Of a stretch of 64,000 nucleotides of DNA, positions 43,601-55,040 are shown piece by piece. Made by a program: the position numbers and the translations under genes. Numbering within the stretch: the stretch's first letter is position 1; the number at the start of each line of letters is the position of its first letter. Source of the DNA: Limnomonas spitsbergensis (taxonomy: Eukaryota > Chlorophyta > Chlorophyceae > Chlamydomonadales); the NCBI GenBank assembly GCA_037349105.1, contig JAYJMM010000119.1, positions 7,513,001 through 7,577,000 on the forward strand, given 5' to 3'. Below the pieces are notes generated by a model. It worked only from the letters and a program-made list of their open reading frames with translations. It ran no database searches and had not been told where the DNA came from.

Positions 43601-46407
43601 TCATCCTGACAGGCTGACACACCACAACTGCAGCAGCTTAACCAGAGACAGATATGCACTCTCACAGGTCAACAGATTGGCACCTCCCACTGTTTTGATT
43701 GAGGTGTGGGACCTGCTGCTCAGGACTGGTCAGCTGCTAGGACAGCTGAGGGACTCAAGCTGGCGTGGTGGCGCAACTTGCAATGTGCCTTGCAGAACAC
43801 ATGCAGCAAGCGCATGCTGGGTGATATGTGTTCGCAGGAGTGGGCAATCTACACGCTCAGAAATGGCCATAAAGAACTTGGCCCACGCCTTGCACCCAAG
43901 GCATCAAGCTGGGCTGCACGCTGGGCCCCAGAATCAGAGCAGAAGCAGAGTAGGCCAGTAGGTCACTGTTGTTCAGGAAATGTCAGATGTCAGAAGAATG
44001 TTGTTGCCCATCTGTACTGTGTTCACTTAACACCACCTCCAGCAGCAACTAGGAACACTTGCACAAGCAGCAGTACCCTACATGCACAAGACCTACAACC
44101 CCACCGCACAAGCAACACACACAACACACACATCACCAGCACCACTCATCATTCAACCAACAAAGTAACACCATCTCCCAAATGTTCAAAACGCAAACAG
44201 AGGCGGGGACAAAATCAGCAAATAGGACAGCCTAGCACACCGCAGCAGATTTCAGGGCAGACACGTCACTCGGGGGCTGCGCCATAGGCACAGCTTTTAC
44301 AAATAGCCGTAGGTCATGAAGTAGCTGAATTAAAGATGAATTGTAGCTGAAACAGGCCAACATCAGCATAGATACGTTGACGGCTTGATGCCTTAAGAGC
44401 GACCTGGTAGTGCTAGGAATTAGCTCAGCTCACCATGCGGCGGCCGCTTTGGCCATGGTGTTGCTCCACGTCAGGAGCGGTACATCGTACAACGCGCGGT
44501 ACATGTTGTGAGCATCCAGCAGCTCAGCAATGTCTTGAGCGTTCAGGTTGAGGCCAACGGCGCCATCAGTGCTGGGTAAGGCATCGATGGGTGTTGGCGG
44601 GGGCATAGGTCGGGGAGGCGGCGGAGAGGGAGGCGGGCTGGACTTTGGCGGCGGGGGACGGAATGGCGGTGGTGGAGGTGGAGGGCTTGCGGGAGGGGGA
44701 GGGGGAGGGGGAGGGGGGGAGGAGGGGGGGGGGAGGAGGAGGAGGGGGGAGGGGGGGGAGGGGAGGGGGGAGAGCTCCTCGAAGGTGGGGAGGGAAAAGA
44801 GGGGCTGGGGGGCCTTGGGGGAGGACCTGTTCAGGGCACGTGCATGAGCAAGCGGTTACAAAAGATAGACAAAGCACAGTTCTGGTATTAAAGCACCCAA
44901 TAACAGATATATGCGCTCAGCGGACATTACACCGTCGGGCAAGGCCGTGTGGTGGAGGCTTGCACACTTAAAGAAAAGCTGGGAGAGAGTGGACTGGCAA
45001 TTTCCCATCAGGCTTGTTTCATGGCATCTCACCCTCCAGGAGGGTCTTCCAATAGAAGTGTCCTCAAGTAAGGCAAATGTCCCCGATTTAGGCGAGCTCT
45101 CAGCTGCCAAGTGCGGCATGTGTCATCATCTGCGTGACAGGGTGGGTCTCCCCTCTCAACCTGGTGCTACATGGTGCCATCAGTGAGGGTGGGGGGACTC
45201 ACTGGGGAGCGGGTGGGCAGGGCAGCCCAGCGGCCTGAGGGCTTTAATGACGCCCACGCACGAATCCACCACCGCGATGACCGCTGTGTCGCAGTTGGAT
45301 CCCAGCGCGGATGCGTTCATCCCGGGCAGCGCCCACGGGCTGACTGCCGCCATGGCCGCGTACAAGGCCTGCCGGTCCTGCTCCGAAGCCGGCATGAAGC
45401 TCACGGCAATGCAGTGGGGCGGGAGGCTTGAAGGGGCAGGGGGTGCGGAGGCGCTGGCAGGAAATGGGCTTGTTAATGGGCTTGATGGGGAGCCGTAGGT
45501 AAGCTGGAGCGTGAAGAGGAGGTTGGAGGCGGGCGCTTTGTAGGTGTTGCCGTTGAGGGCGAAGAGCAGGGTGAGGCAGCCGAGCGTGGAATCCAAGGAG
45601 GCGTCTGGCATGTCGTAGGCGACTGAGACGTTGCACCAGGGCAGCACCAGGGGAGGCGGCGCGTTGGCGGCGGGTGCGGGGTCGCTCTCCGGCGGCGGGG
45701 GGAGAAGCTGCGGGGCAGGCTGGCCGGGCGGCGTCTTCTTTGTGGGGAAGACGGAGGGTGGGAAGGGCGGCCAGAACACGGGGGCACGCGGGCTGGGTCC
45801 TTGCGGCTGCGGCATGGGTGGCTGTCCGGGTAGTGGTGACACACGGGGGGAGTTAGGCGGCGGGGGCATGCCCAGCTGTGTGACTGGAGGAGGACTGGCA
45901 ATACTGGGAGGTGGCGTACTGCTCCCAGGAAATACTAGCCTGGGTGGAAAGGGGGGCCAAGAAGGTGGGACGAGCTGACCAGGCGCTTGCCGTTGTCCTG
46001 GCGGCGGTGGCACATGCGGGGAGTTAGGCGGGGACATGTTGGGCTCTGTGAATGGCAGGGTGGTAGCACCCATGGGAGGCGGCGTGCTCTTGGAAGAGAA
46101 CACGGAAGGTGGGAAAGGCGGCCAAGAAGCGGCACCCAGGAGGCGGGCACGGAGGTGCTCTGGTCCCTTGCTGCCGGCTGGATTCTGCTTGGTGTCAGGG
46201 CTGGGTGTGACGGTGGGGAGACTGCTGTCTCGAGCAGGGCCGAACAAGGGCTGCTGGGGCCGCCACTTGCCCCTTGACAGAACAACAAGGGATTCAGATA
46301 TGGATTCTCCGGCCGCTGGTGCTGCGGTAGTGGAAACGGCGGTGGCCGGGGCGCTTCGGAAGTTGTTGCCACGGTCCAAGTATGCGGCCAAGGGAGCAAG
46401 GAGGGCC
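40666..46407 (-). CDS. Proline-rich (SPPP-type) secreted protein with C-terminal CAP domain
   Basis: Exons (-): 45203-46407 (acceptor tentative), 45033-45103 (tentative), 44434-44813, 42078-42186, 41449-41508, 40666-40827. The modelled part is about 660 residues; the 5' end, including any signal peptide, is not found. The first exon is rich in PPFPPSVF/PPNSP blocks and ends in a globular part with paired Cys (VLPWCNVSVAYDMP, GCLTLLF, SNCDTAVIAVVDSC). A second SPPP tract leads into a CAP (SCP/PR-1) domain: DAHNMYRALYDVPLLTW, GENIALG, WYKYE, SSPGFSHITGHFTQ, STRQVGCAV and CEYNPPG. The four CAP cavity residues (two His, two Glu) are present. The intron after exon 41449-41508 has a GC donor. The protein may end GRHGT with a stop at 40666, or splice on at 40683. 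Family knowledge: CAP proteins are extracellular. A wall or matrix role is inferred. Confidence 0.84.
41379..41475 (-). repeat. Diverged duplicate of a CAP exon donor side
   Basis: AGTGATGTG(A/G)GAG with flanking (C/A)TGAAG sequence occurs at 41464 (in the exon) and 41379 (intron), 85 bp apart. The copy is diverged and lacks an obvious donor. Confidence 0.5.
42187..44433. other. 2.2 kb CAP-gene intron with + strand open frames of unknown meaning
   Basis: A two-part tandem repeat occupies 42229-42424 (GGCATGCGGTGGTGGGTGCTGG, about 71 bp apart in two copies; CTGAACAGGT units about 35 bp apart). Three overlapping + strand frames (43087-43479, 43506-43961, 43706-44287) have no recognisable domain; the last ends in an Asn/Thr/His-rich tail. 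They may be a degenerate insertion or chance. Confidence 0.4.
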
Positions 46408-49400
46408 CTGAAGCAGGCAGGCAGCGCACCTTGTCAACGACAGAAATAGGCAATGCGGACAGTCGATGTGGCTGTCAGTAAAGATGAGGGATTTACCCCC
46501 CCCCTTCATCTTGGGGAGTTGGAGTGTGGAGTAGATTCTTGGATTTGAAAAAAATGCATCTTGGGGTTGGCCACAAAATGCATCAACGGTCAATTGGATG
46601 TAACAGAAAATGCCAGTTGCCGTTTCTTTTAGTTCAGGGGTTGGTTCAGGGATCCTGGATTAAGCTGGGCCAAATCCAGGCCAAGGGGGCATCACCTCCT
46701 CACCGTTTGTCGCCCCACAGCTCTTCAGCGCTTAGTACAGCTCCACTGTTAGCCTGGGATGTTGCTGCGCAAGTGGTTGGGTGTGGGGGGCAGCATGCAG
46801 ACGTTAAGAGGCTGGGGTTCAGCTCAATTGATGAGGTAGAAGTGAACAGTATTATTAGAGTTATGAGTTTACTACCACTGGACAGATGGCCAGATGCAAA
46901 CCAAACCTTGACCGGCCTACAGCCAGATGCCCAGGCAGCAGGTCTTACTGCGCCAGGCCCCCCGGCCGTAGGCCGTAATGTGTCTAAATTGAACCTGAAG
47001 CACTTCAATAATCAGTTGTTTCAAGCTTAAGAAGCCTCACCGCAGCTTCATGACATACCGGTAGAGTCAAGAATTACTCTGCCGACTCTTTCTGACAGGC
47101 TGTTGCTTTCAAGACTTAGGCTGTTGCTTGCAGCAGTTCGGACAATGCATGCCCAATCTGCGCCTGATAGATTGCTATTTACCTTGAACTGCAAAGCAAT
47201 GCCCGCTGAAGATCGTCAAGAGCAGCAGCAGGGTGAGAGTGGGAGGCGGCATTTTGGCAGGCGAGTTGTTGCACATCTGTCACTCCAAATCGAGCAGCTG
47301 AGGTTATGCCGAGAACAGGATTGGAATAGGGTATGGCTGGCTACGCCCCTGCTGTTTCTTGTTATCGGCGCCAGTAAAGGTCAGCGAGTTAACAGCAGGC
47401 GGTCGGATCTGTCGTTGCTCGTTCTTGGCTGGCTAGATGGAGTACCGTATTGTCGAGGCAGTGAGTGTTCAGGACAGACAGGTTAGTACGTGAGGGGAGT
47501 CAGTGAAAAGTGACAATCGAAACGAGCAATCTATAAGTCAATTATAAGCTGAAAGCAGAAAATCAGCTGAAATATATCCAAGGTCACTGGCTGTTGCGGT
47601 CCCGATGTCGCTGTCTGTTGCAGTATTTCAAAAGCGCAGGTGGGGTGCATCAAACTACTGCCGAAGCTACTGCCGACGGTGCAAATCAGGCTCCAGGCAA
47701 TAATTCGGGCAACAGCCCTCTGGGAATATGAATATTCAACATGCCAGACATTTTTTTTTAGACGCGACACTGCAAACATGGCGAAGAGTGTCAGGTTGAG
47801 TGTCTAGCTTCTTGTCGCCATCGATGCTGTGGAAACGTGCTACAGCTTTTCAACCGCGAAAAGCTGCCGAATGCGCCCAACCCACCAGTCGACAGACCCT
47901 GCCATAGTGCCATGTACGCACCATTGCAGCCCCAGTAGAAATGGCACCGAGGCAGCATCGTCACATGTGCGTAACCATCAGCATTGATAACGACCAATAT
48001 CTCTGACGTGTCGATTCAAGTTCGTTTTCGTTGTCGCTGTCGGTCAGCTTGCAACTTGCAAGTACCGGTGTGGGACAACCGGACAAGGTTGACAAGCGAT
48101 AGTGGACTTTCGATTGCCGCAGCTAGGGAAGTAGGCATACTGAGGTCTATGCAGACATGAAGTGGCTGAGTAAGTGAATCCCACAAAAGGCCGACATAAA
48201 CCCCAGAGCAGGGGCCCCAGAGCATTGCCATGCCCAACAGCAAAAGCTAGAAAGGGGGGGGGCTGCATGGGGGGCGTGGGGTCATGCACGCTGCCTGTCG
48301 CTGCCATGATACTGCATCGTTTACGTCAGGTCACGCATGGCAGTGCATTTTTGTCTATATGTAATCTCTACACCAGGTCGCTCCGTACCCCTCAACCTCT
48401 AACACCCAGGTGACAGAATGAACTGGTAGATCCAGGCATGAAAAGCGAGGTTTATATTGAGAAAATCATCAACATCTTTCATTTGCTCACAGGTGACATG
48501 GCGTAGCATTGATATCTTGGCTCAGGGGTAGCTGTTTTGGTGCCTCCTGACTTGTCTTTACAACTTCACCCCCAACAGAAAGTATTATTTTTGAATCCAT
48601 GCCATCCACCCTAGTACCCTACCATACATTTTTAAGTGGATTCACGCTCGGATCCATGCTTGAACAAACTTTCCGAAGGTTGAGTGATGGGCAAACACAT
48701 GTTAAGAAATGAAATCACGTTGGGGAGTGAGATAGCAATGCCTGGCAAAATCCGGTGGGGTGCAGACAATGGGCGAAAAATTCTCCCTACAACCGGAGAA
48801 TGCTTGGCAGTCATAAACAATGAAGAAATCCTTCCGGGCTGACTGGTAATAAACGAGCTACTTATCTTTAGGTGGGGGAAACACTCTTATCAAAATCGGA
48901 TTCACGGCACATTCCTGTTACCAGTAGTTAAATGTTTGGCTTCTTTGTGTCAATATAGTGCGGAGGATTTTGCATCACATGGTATTGTAACCAGCCAGTC
49001 GTTTTAATGATTGATTACCGGTAGATAGATCCTCCTAAATGTTCTTGGCTTCTAATGCGCTGCCAATCGTATTATGAATTATATCCATTAATTGCGTGTA
49101 GCAGTGTTATCATCTGTTTTATTGCCCCTGATCTCTCTCTGTTTACAACAGCGGCGCGTATCCACCGCTGAACCATCAGTTCCTGACATGCATTCCAAAG
49201 ATTGGGGGGCATGCCGGGGAAGGGATAAATGGCTTGTTGAGGTGAGCATGACACAATGCTGAGCCTATAATGGGTTCTGTAGATTGAGATTGCCTTCCCG
49301 CAAAAATAACGTGTGTAAGGGGTGCTCAGGATGCCCCTCAAATGAAGTGTGGCATGAGGATGCTTATGCAAGTGCATAAATTAACATTATCGGCAAGGCT

Positions 49401-49990
49401 TCTTCACATCGTCTCGTGACATCTTTACACTGTCTACCTCATTATCTTATGAACAACCCAATGTGAACCATGCCAAGACTGAGGTGACCTATGAAATCCA
49501 ATCAATGCCTCCCTGTTGCATATGCTTGTTTTTATGCTCTCACCCACACCCTAGCCTGAGCTCAGTGGGACTACAAGAAAAGGCAGATCCGATGAGCCAA
49601 ACGTGACCCACTTTAGTATTGGTTTTGGTATTGGGCCTCATGGTGCCAGGCGTGCTCCAAGCCTCCAACTTGTGCGCACACAAGAGGTTGTGATGTACCA
49701 ATCCTTATACAAGCTACTTATTTTTTGTCGGGCAGACACTCACACTTGTGTCACTGGAGTACGCGAGCCAGGAAATAGCCTCCTAAATTACATTTACTGA
49801 TGTATTAAAAAACGAAATCTGTCAAATGAACACTTCAAATCACCCTACGTTACCGGCAGTGATTTGAAAACTGAGTTGGAGAAGAAGGATCTTGGCTCTT
49901 TAGCCAGTGGCCTGGAAGATAAATGATGGCCATTTTGTCCTCATATGCAAAACATCTAGGCAGCTGCATAATCTGCCCTCCGAATTCGAT
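46408..49990. other. Intergenic stretch, no gene recognised
   Basis: The region lies upstream of the CAP gene and downstream of the coiled-coil gene. Open frames stay under about 170 codons and have no domains I recognise. The missing first exon(s) of the CAP gene should be here. Confidence 0.5.
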
Positions 49991-52900
49991 TCAAGAAAAC
50001 TGCTTCGAAGCCCTGCTCAGCATAGTTTCCAGATGCAAGATCTCGCTATCCAAGTCGTGCATATCCTCCCGTATCTGGTCTGACTGCCTGTGTGCATCCG
50101 TCACCCCTGCACGAGCACCGCCATCACCCTCTGACCAAGGCGCCGCCCCCCCTCGCTGCTCATTGCTTGAAGAATGCATGCCAGAGAAGGCATCCACCCC
50201 GGCACCTGACTGCCCCGTCTTCCTCCTACCATTCCTAGGATCAGCCCAAGCCGTTGGCAGCGACCCAGAGGTGTCTCTCCGCCCCGAAGTGCCACGGAGG
50301 CCAGCCGGCATTCCCGTTGGGGCTGCTGCCGCCGCAGCCACATGAGCTGCCTGAAATGCTGCGACTGACGTCCCTTGGCCGATGGCTGATGTTTGATGGT
50401 ATTGCATTGGTCGTGATGGAATTGAGAAGGACGCTTGGCTGGCAGGGAAAGAGGAATCCGCCTGCCTTGACCGTGCCAGATCTTGCACATAAGGCTTGGG
50501 CCCCAGCCCATGGAGCCCCGTCCCGTACAATCCAGTACCCACTCCACTGCCTTGTATTGAACTTGGCACCCAGATTTCAGGTAGTTGCTGCTGCATACCA
50601 TAAGCAGGTGCTGGAATGATGGACCTCGTGGCAGGGGCCAGCGAGGGCTCCGATGCATGCCTGGTGCCTCTCCGGGAGGCAGAAACCAGCTCAAGGGCGG
50701 ACATGGCGTCCGTCTGCTGAGCAGAAATAGCGTCCTGTGTGGGCCATAGGGTATCAGAATGCAGTGGCTGACATGTGCTTTAGCTTGCCTCCTGTGCACA
50801 AATAGCATCCTGTGTGGGCCATGTGGAGTTTTGTGAAGTTTTTACAGTCCAGCGGAGCATCACATTTGATGCATGGGACAGGTGCACGCAAACCGGTTCG
50901 AGCACAAGATAAAGTAGGGCAGGCCATAGGGTATCAGAATGCAGTGGATGACATGTGGTTCAGCTTGCCCCCTGTGGAGCGGTATTCCTGAATGATGAGC
51001 GGCAGTGTTTTGTATTCAGGCCACAAATGGCTCCAGGCCGTAAGTGAGGCCCTCAAATAAATAATAAGAAGGAGAGGAAATGGCCTCACTGAAAGCATAT
51101 CAGTTTTTTTGCTGCCACAGATCGAGCGACTGATTGGACTGATAACATTTAAATGTATACAGATTTGTGAGACGAATATTGAGTTAATGCCACACTCTGT
51201 TTCTGAACCTTGGGGCGAAGGCCCAAACGCCACTTGGAGCCGCTAGGCGCTAGCCCCCGGACCCCCAGGCAGGGGGTGCCTGCCTGCGCGGCTCCGCCGC
51301 TCCTTCCACCCTTTTCCACACCTCGTATATTTTCAAGAATTTATCGATCTGGAAAAAACGCTGATGAGTGGTCTCTTCATGTCCAGCCATAGTTGAACAC
51401 TTGAAATACCGATATATCACATTGGCCTGGACTCACCTGCATGGATGACATGTGCCTCAGGTATTCCTCCGAAACTCGCTGCTGTTCCTGCAGCTGCTCC
51501 TTGAATGTCAGGTTCTGCTGCTCCAAGTGGCGGTTAGCATCTTGCTGGCGAATCAGCTGCTCCCGCAGGCCTGCAGCCTGCTGGTCCGAGTCCAGGCTCA
51601 TCTGCTGGAGATCTCTCACAAATTCTTGAAGCTGAGAGGCGCTGTTCCCTTGAGTCTGGATTCTGCATTGAAATTTGAAACCAATTTTGTAACTTAATCT
51701 GCTTGACTTTCTGTTGTCCTGTCGGCCCTGACACAGTCAGATCATGAATTCACATAATTTGAATTTCATTTGATAATGCTGGAGACACCTTAATTGATTC
51801 GATGCTTTCAATCTGAACTTTACCATTGCAACTCCTCCTCCAAGCAATTGCCCACCTGTGTTCAAACTCTACAATACCGGCTTGCAGCAGCTCCTTTTCC
51901 CTCCGGGCCTGATCAAGGGCTGAGCGCAGCTGCGTCACCTCTGAGGCAAGGTCTCCCACTCGAGAAGCACTCTGGTCTGAGCGCTGGCCAGCCATCTCAC
52001 TTGAAGTCGCAGCTGTGGCTGCAGCCCGTTCTGATAGGGCTTTTTGAGCTGCGAGCTGTGAACGCAAGTGTCTAATTTCCTCTTCGAGAGCTACCTGTGG
52101 ATCAACCAATCAAGGTTCTGCGAAATCAACAAAGCTGTAGGACAACAGTCCATCAACTGCATTTTTAGCTAACAGCAGTCAAATATTCAGTCCATGCTCT
52201 CGTGTGTGTGATGATGATCTACAGGAATATAGGATCAGGTAAAAATTTTCCCTGAAACTAAATTGCTTCATGAAGACAAAGATGAAATGTCAGTGTACCC
52301 TGCACACTGCACAGTGCTTTGCACAGGCGATTCAGCATTCCACATATGCCCACACACCTTGTCTCTTCTCAAGCACAGCTCTTGGGCAAGCTGCTCCCTC
52401 CCCTGTATGCTGCTGGAAGATTCCTGGGCAGGCTGTTCCCGCCTCTCGCGGCTGCCTGTGGATACGCTCAGGGGTTCCTGGCAGAGATTCCCCACAAGCA
52501 GCCCCTCTAAGTTACCCAAGGTCTTGACGGCCTCTGCAAGCAGCGCTGTGACCTGCATCTCCAAGCCAGAGGGCTGCGCGCTGCTGACACTCGAACCAGG
52601 CTCCAGGATTCCACCCAGCAGCAATCCCTTCAACTGCGCCATGCATTCGTAAGCTGTGCTGAGCAACTCCGTCCCCTGCTGCGCACGCGCGGCTACCGCT
52701 GACTCCACAGTTGCCAGGCCCCCACGCAGTGCCTGCAGCGCCTGTCGGTTCCGCTCCGACCCTGTCTGCTGGGTCTCGCGTGCCGAAGACAGCTCGGCCT
52801 GGAGCCTCTTGTTCGAAAACAGCAGCTCCTGAACCTTTGTGTGCGAGGTGGCTTGAAGCTCATCGTTCTGCCGTGACTGCATGAAGGGCAGCATGTTAGT

Positions 52901-53197
52901 TATGAGCAGCCAGGTATCGTACTTGCTGGCCGAGGTTCTATGCTAGGCTGACTACAGTGCCCATGAAGTCTCTACCAGGTTTTATATGCCTGCCCCACAG
53001 GAACCATGCTGTTTTGACCTGACTGTCCCACGAAGACTGTCCAGCCTGTGGATACCTACTTGCGCAACAGCCCGCTCGCGCCTCTTCACTTCTCTTCTAA
53101 GATCCTCTCTTAAAGTTCCGACCTCACGAGTGAGGGCTCGTATGCGCGCTTCAGAATCCTTAAAAGCGTCCAAGCGTGGTCTAGGGCTATTAGCCAT
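49991..53197 (-). CDS. Long coiled-coil protein, 6 exons including a 27 nt micro-exon
   Basis: Exons (-): 53060-53197, 52358-52876, 51856-52094, 51437-51662, 51322-51348, 49991-50716. Phases agree throughout, giving 624 residues. The start ATG opens MANSPRPRLDAFKDSEARIR. Residues ~15-375 are heptad-rich, with charged stretches (TREVGTLREDLRREVKRR, LEEEIRHLRSQLAAQ, REQLIRQQDANRHLEQQN) interrupted by a less regular section near 130-200. Exon 5 encodes only IDKFLKIYE. Residues ~384-600 are low-complexity Ser/Gln/Pro-rich, and the last 30 return to a short coiled coil (IREDMHDLDSEILHLETML). This layout is seen in centrosomal, basal-body and cytoskeletal scaffold proteins, but no specific family can be assigned. 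Intron 5 contains dispersed and tandem repeats. Confidence 0.82.
50717..50990 (-). repeat. Intron 5 repeats beside the exon 6 acceptor
   Basis: AAATAGCGTCCTGTGTGGGCC next to the acceptor recurs as AAATAGCATCCTGTGTGGGC about 80 bp upstream on the minus strand. GGGTATCAGAATGCAGTGG occurs at about 50748 and 50928, flanking a + strand copy of the ~130 bp dispersed repeat (50828-50905). The nested arrangement suggests insertion followed by local duplication. Confidence 0.7.
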
Positions 53198-53929
53198 CAA
53201 TATCTTGAATCCTCTATCTGCATACAATATACTTGAAGAGAAGTAATAAAAACTGGTGTGTGCCTTGAGGAATACGGCACGCCGGAGTGTCGAGTGTGAA
53301 GACGAGCCTGTCATCGTCACGTCGTCGGCAGCTGCTGGCTGTTTGACCAGGCCAAGTGGGCAAAGCCTCTAGGGCTTAGCAAATTGGGGGCTACCCAGAG
53401 CGCAGGTTTCAGCCTGCACTCCACTTTTCTTTCGTTTATCAGCTTCATAAGCGATTGTGCTCACTCCCTCCTACGTTATATAACGGCGTCGCCTTGAACA
53501 TGACCCTTCCCACTTTTGTCCCTCTTTCTCCCCTGCTCCCATCGTCCTCCGTGATCCTTTGTACTCTGGTTTGTTTCATGTGACGCATGGCCAGGCTGCT
53601 TCTGCTGTGCATGCTGGTGGTGGTGCTGGTGGTGGTGCTGCTGCTCCTACTGGTGCTAATGCTACTGCTGTTGGATGGCACAAAGAAGCATGGCCTGTTG
53701 CTGTTGCTGCGTGGCTGCATCGTGCTGTTATAAGGCCTGTTGCAAGATAGCCACAGCGCGCTGCTGCTCAGTCTGCTGCTGCTCCTGTTGCAAGGCCGTT
53801 CAAGTGGCAACGAGGTTAAGCTGCGGCTGCTGAGTTTCACTAATGATGTGCATTGTTCCGCTGGATGTCTGACAGACGGGCCATGTCAAGCAACACCGCC
53901 TTTCTGTCTTAATATACTGGCTTGATGCA

Positions 53930-54560
53930 GGTGAGTGGAGGAACACATACTGGCTTGGTGCGGGTGAATGGATGAACACATTCTGCCTTGATGCGGGCAA
54001 GTGAGTTGAAAGAAACTGGCTTGATGCGGGTGAATGGAGCAACACATGCTGGCTTGATGCGGGCGGGTGAGTTGAAATATACTGGCTTAGTGCGGGTGAA
54101 TGGAGGAACCCATGCTGGCTTGATGCGAGCGAGTGAGTTGAAATATACTGGCTTGATGCGGGTGAATGGAGCAACACATTCTGGCTTGATGCGAGCGAGT
54201 GAGTTGAAAGAAACTGGCTTGATGCGGGTGAATGGAGCAACACATACTGGCTTGATGCGAGCGAGTGAGTTGTAAGAAACTGGCTTGATGCGGGTGAATG
54301 GAGCAACACATACTGGCTTGATGCGAGCGAGTGAGTTGAAAGAAACTGGCTTGATGCGGGTGAATGGAGGAACCCATGCTGGCTTGATGCGGGCGGGTGA
54401 GTTGAAATATACTGGCTTGATGCGGGTGATTGGAGGAACACATACTGGCGAGATGTGGGTGAGTGGAGCAACACAACCTTGCTTGATATGAGTGAATGGA
54501 TTGAAGGATACTGGCTTTGTGCGGGTGAGTGGAGGGAAAGATACTGGCTTGATGCAAGCG
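53930..54560. repeat. 66 bp tandem repeat, about 9 copies, made of two ~33 bp half units
   Basis: ACTGGCTTGATGCGGGTGAA and TGGAGCAACACATACTGGC alternate with GATGCGAGCGAGTGAGTTGA. The period is a multiple of three, so long Ser/His- or Pro/Phe-rich frames appear on both strands. A short related stretch is at about 56505-56550. No evidence supports translation. Confidence 0.93.
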
Positions 54561-54889
54561 AGTGGGGGGGGGGGGGATGTAGGCTTGATGCAAGCGGTCG
54601 ATGCTGTCAAGGAGTACTTATGGTTGCGATGGCGAATCCCGGAGTTCGGGGTGGAGGTGTTGTGAGCATCATGGCCTCATGGGGGACAACGCCTCAACAC
54701 TGGCGGTGAGACTGCGCAATCCTACGAGCGGATTAAGCATACCGATATCGGATATCACTTCTCCTGGACGTCGTACGCTTTGTTGAGGCCTAGTTTTGTT
54801 ACTTTTAATTTCCTTCTTGGGGAATAGGCTTGACCAGAGGCTTCTCTGGGCTTGCCAGGGGCAAGGATACTTCGGGCAGCCTTTTCCTT

Positions 54890-55040
54890 TTGGGGGGGTA
54901 TTTCTCTCTCATTTGTGTTCTTCTCCTTCTTTCCCTCTTCCCTTCAGTTTTCCCCCCTTTTTCAATGGGACGGTTGGGCACTCACGCTGCTGAGCCTTTT
55001 TGAGCAGGGCCCAGAGGTGGAATGTCATTGACTTCTCTTG
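54890..55040 (+). mobile_element. GGCCGAG-family element head with pyrimidine-rich leader
   Basis: A C/T-rich tract (54905-54960) precedes GGGACGGTTGGGCACTCACG, CTGCTGAGCC and GAGCAGGGCCCAGAGGTGGA plus ATGTCATTGACTTC. The order (leader, head, core) is the same as at 27120-27262 and 63713-63808. Confidence 0.55.

Noticed and set aside
43087..44287. Plus-strand gene inside the CAP intron
   Set aside because: Frames of 130-190 codons overlap each other in different frames, have no recognised domain and end in Asn/Thr/His low complexity; kept only as an unexplained stretch.
53800..54610. Two minus-strand frames over 220 codons (Ser/His- and Pro/Phe-rich)
   Set aside because: They arise from the 66 bp repeat whose period is a multiple of three; the opposite strand is equally open.
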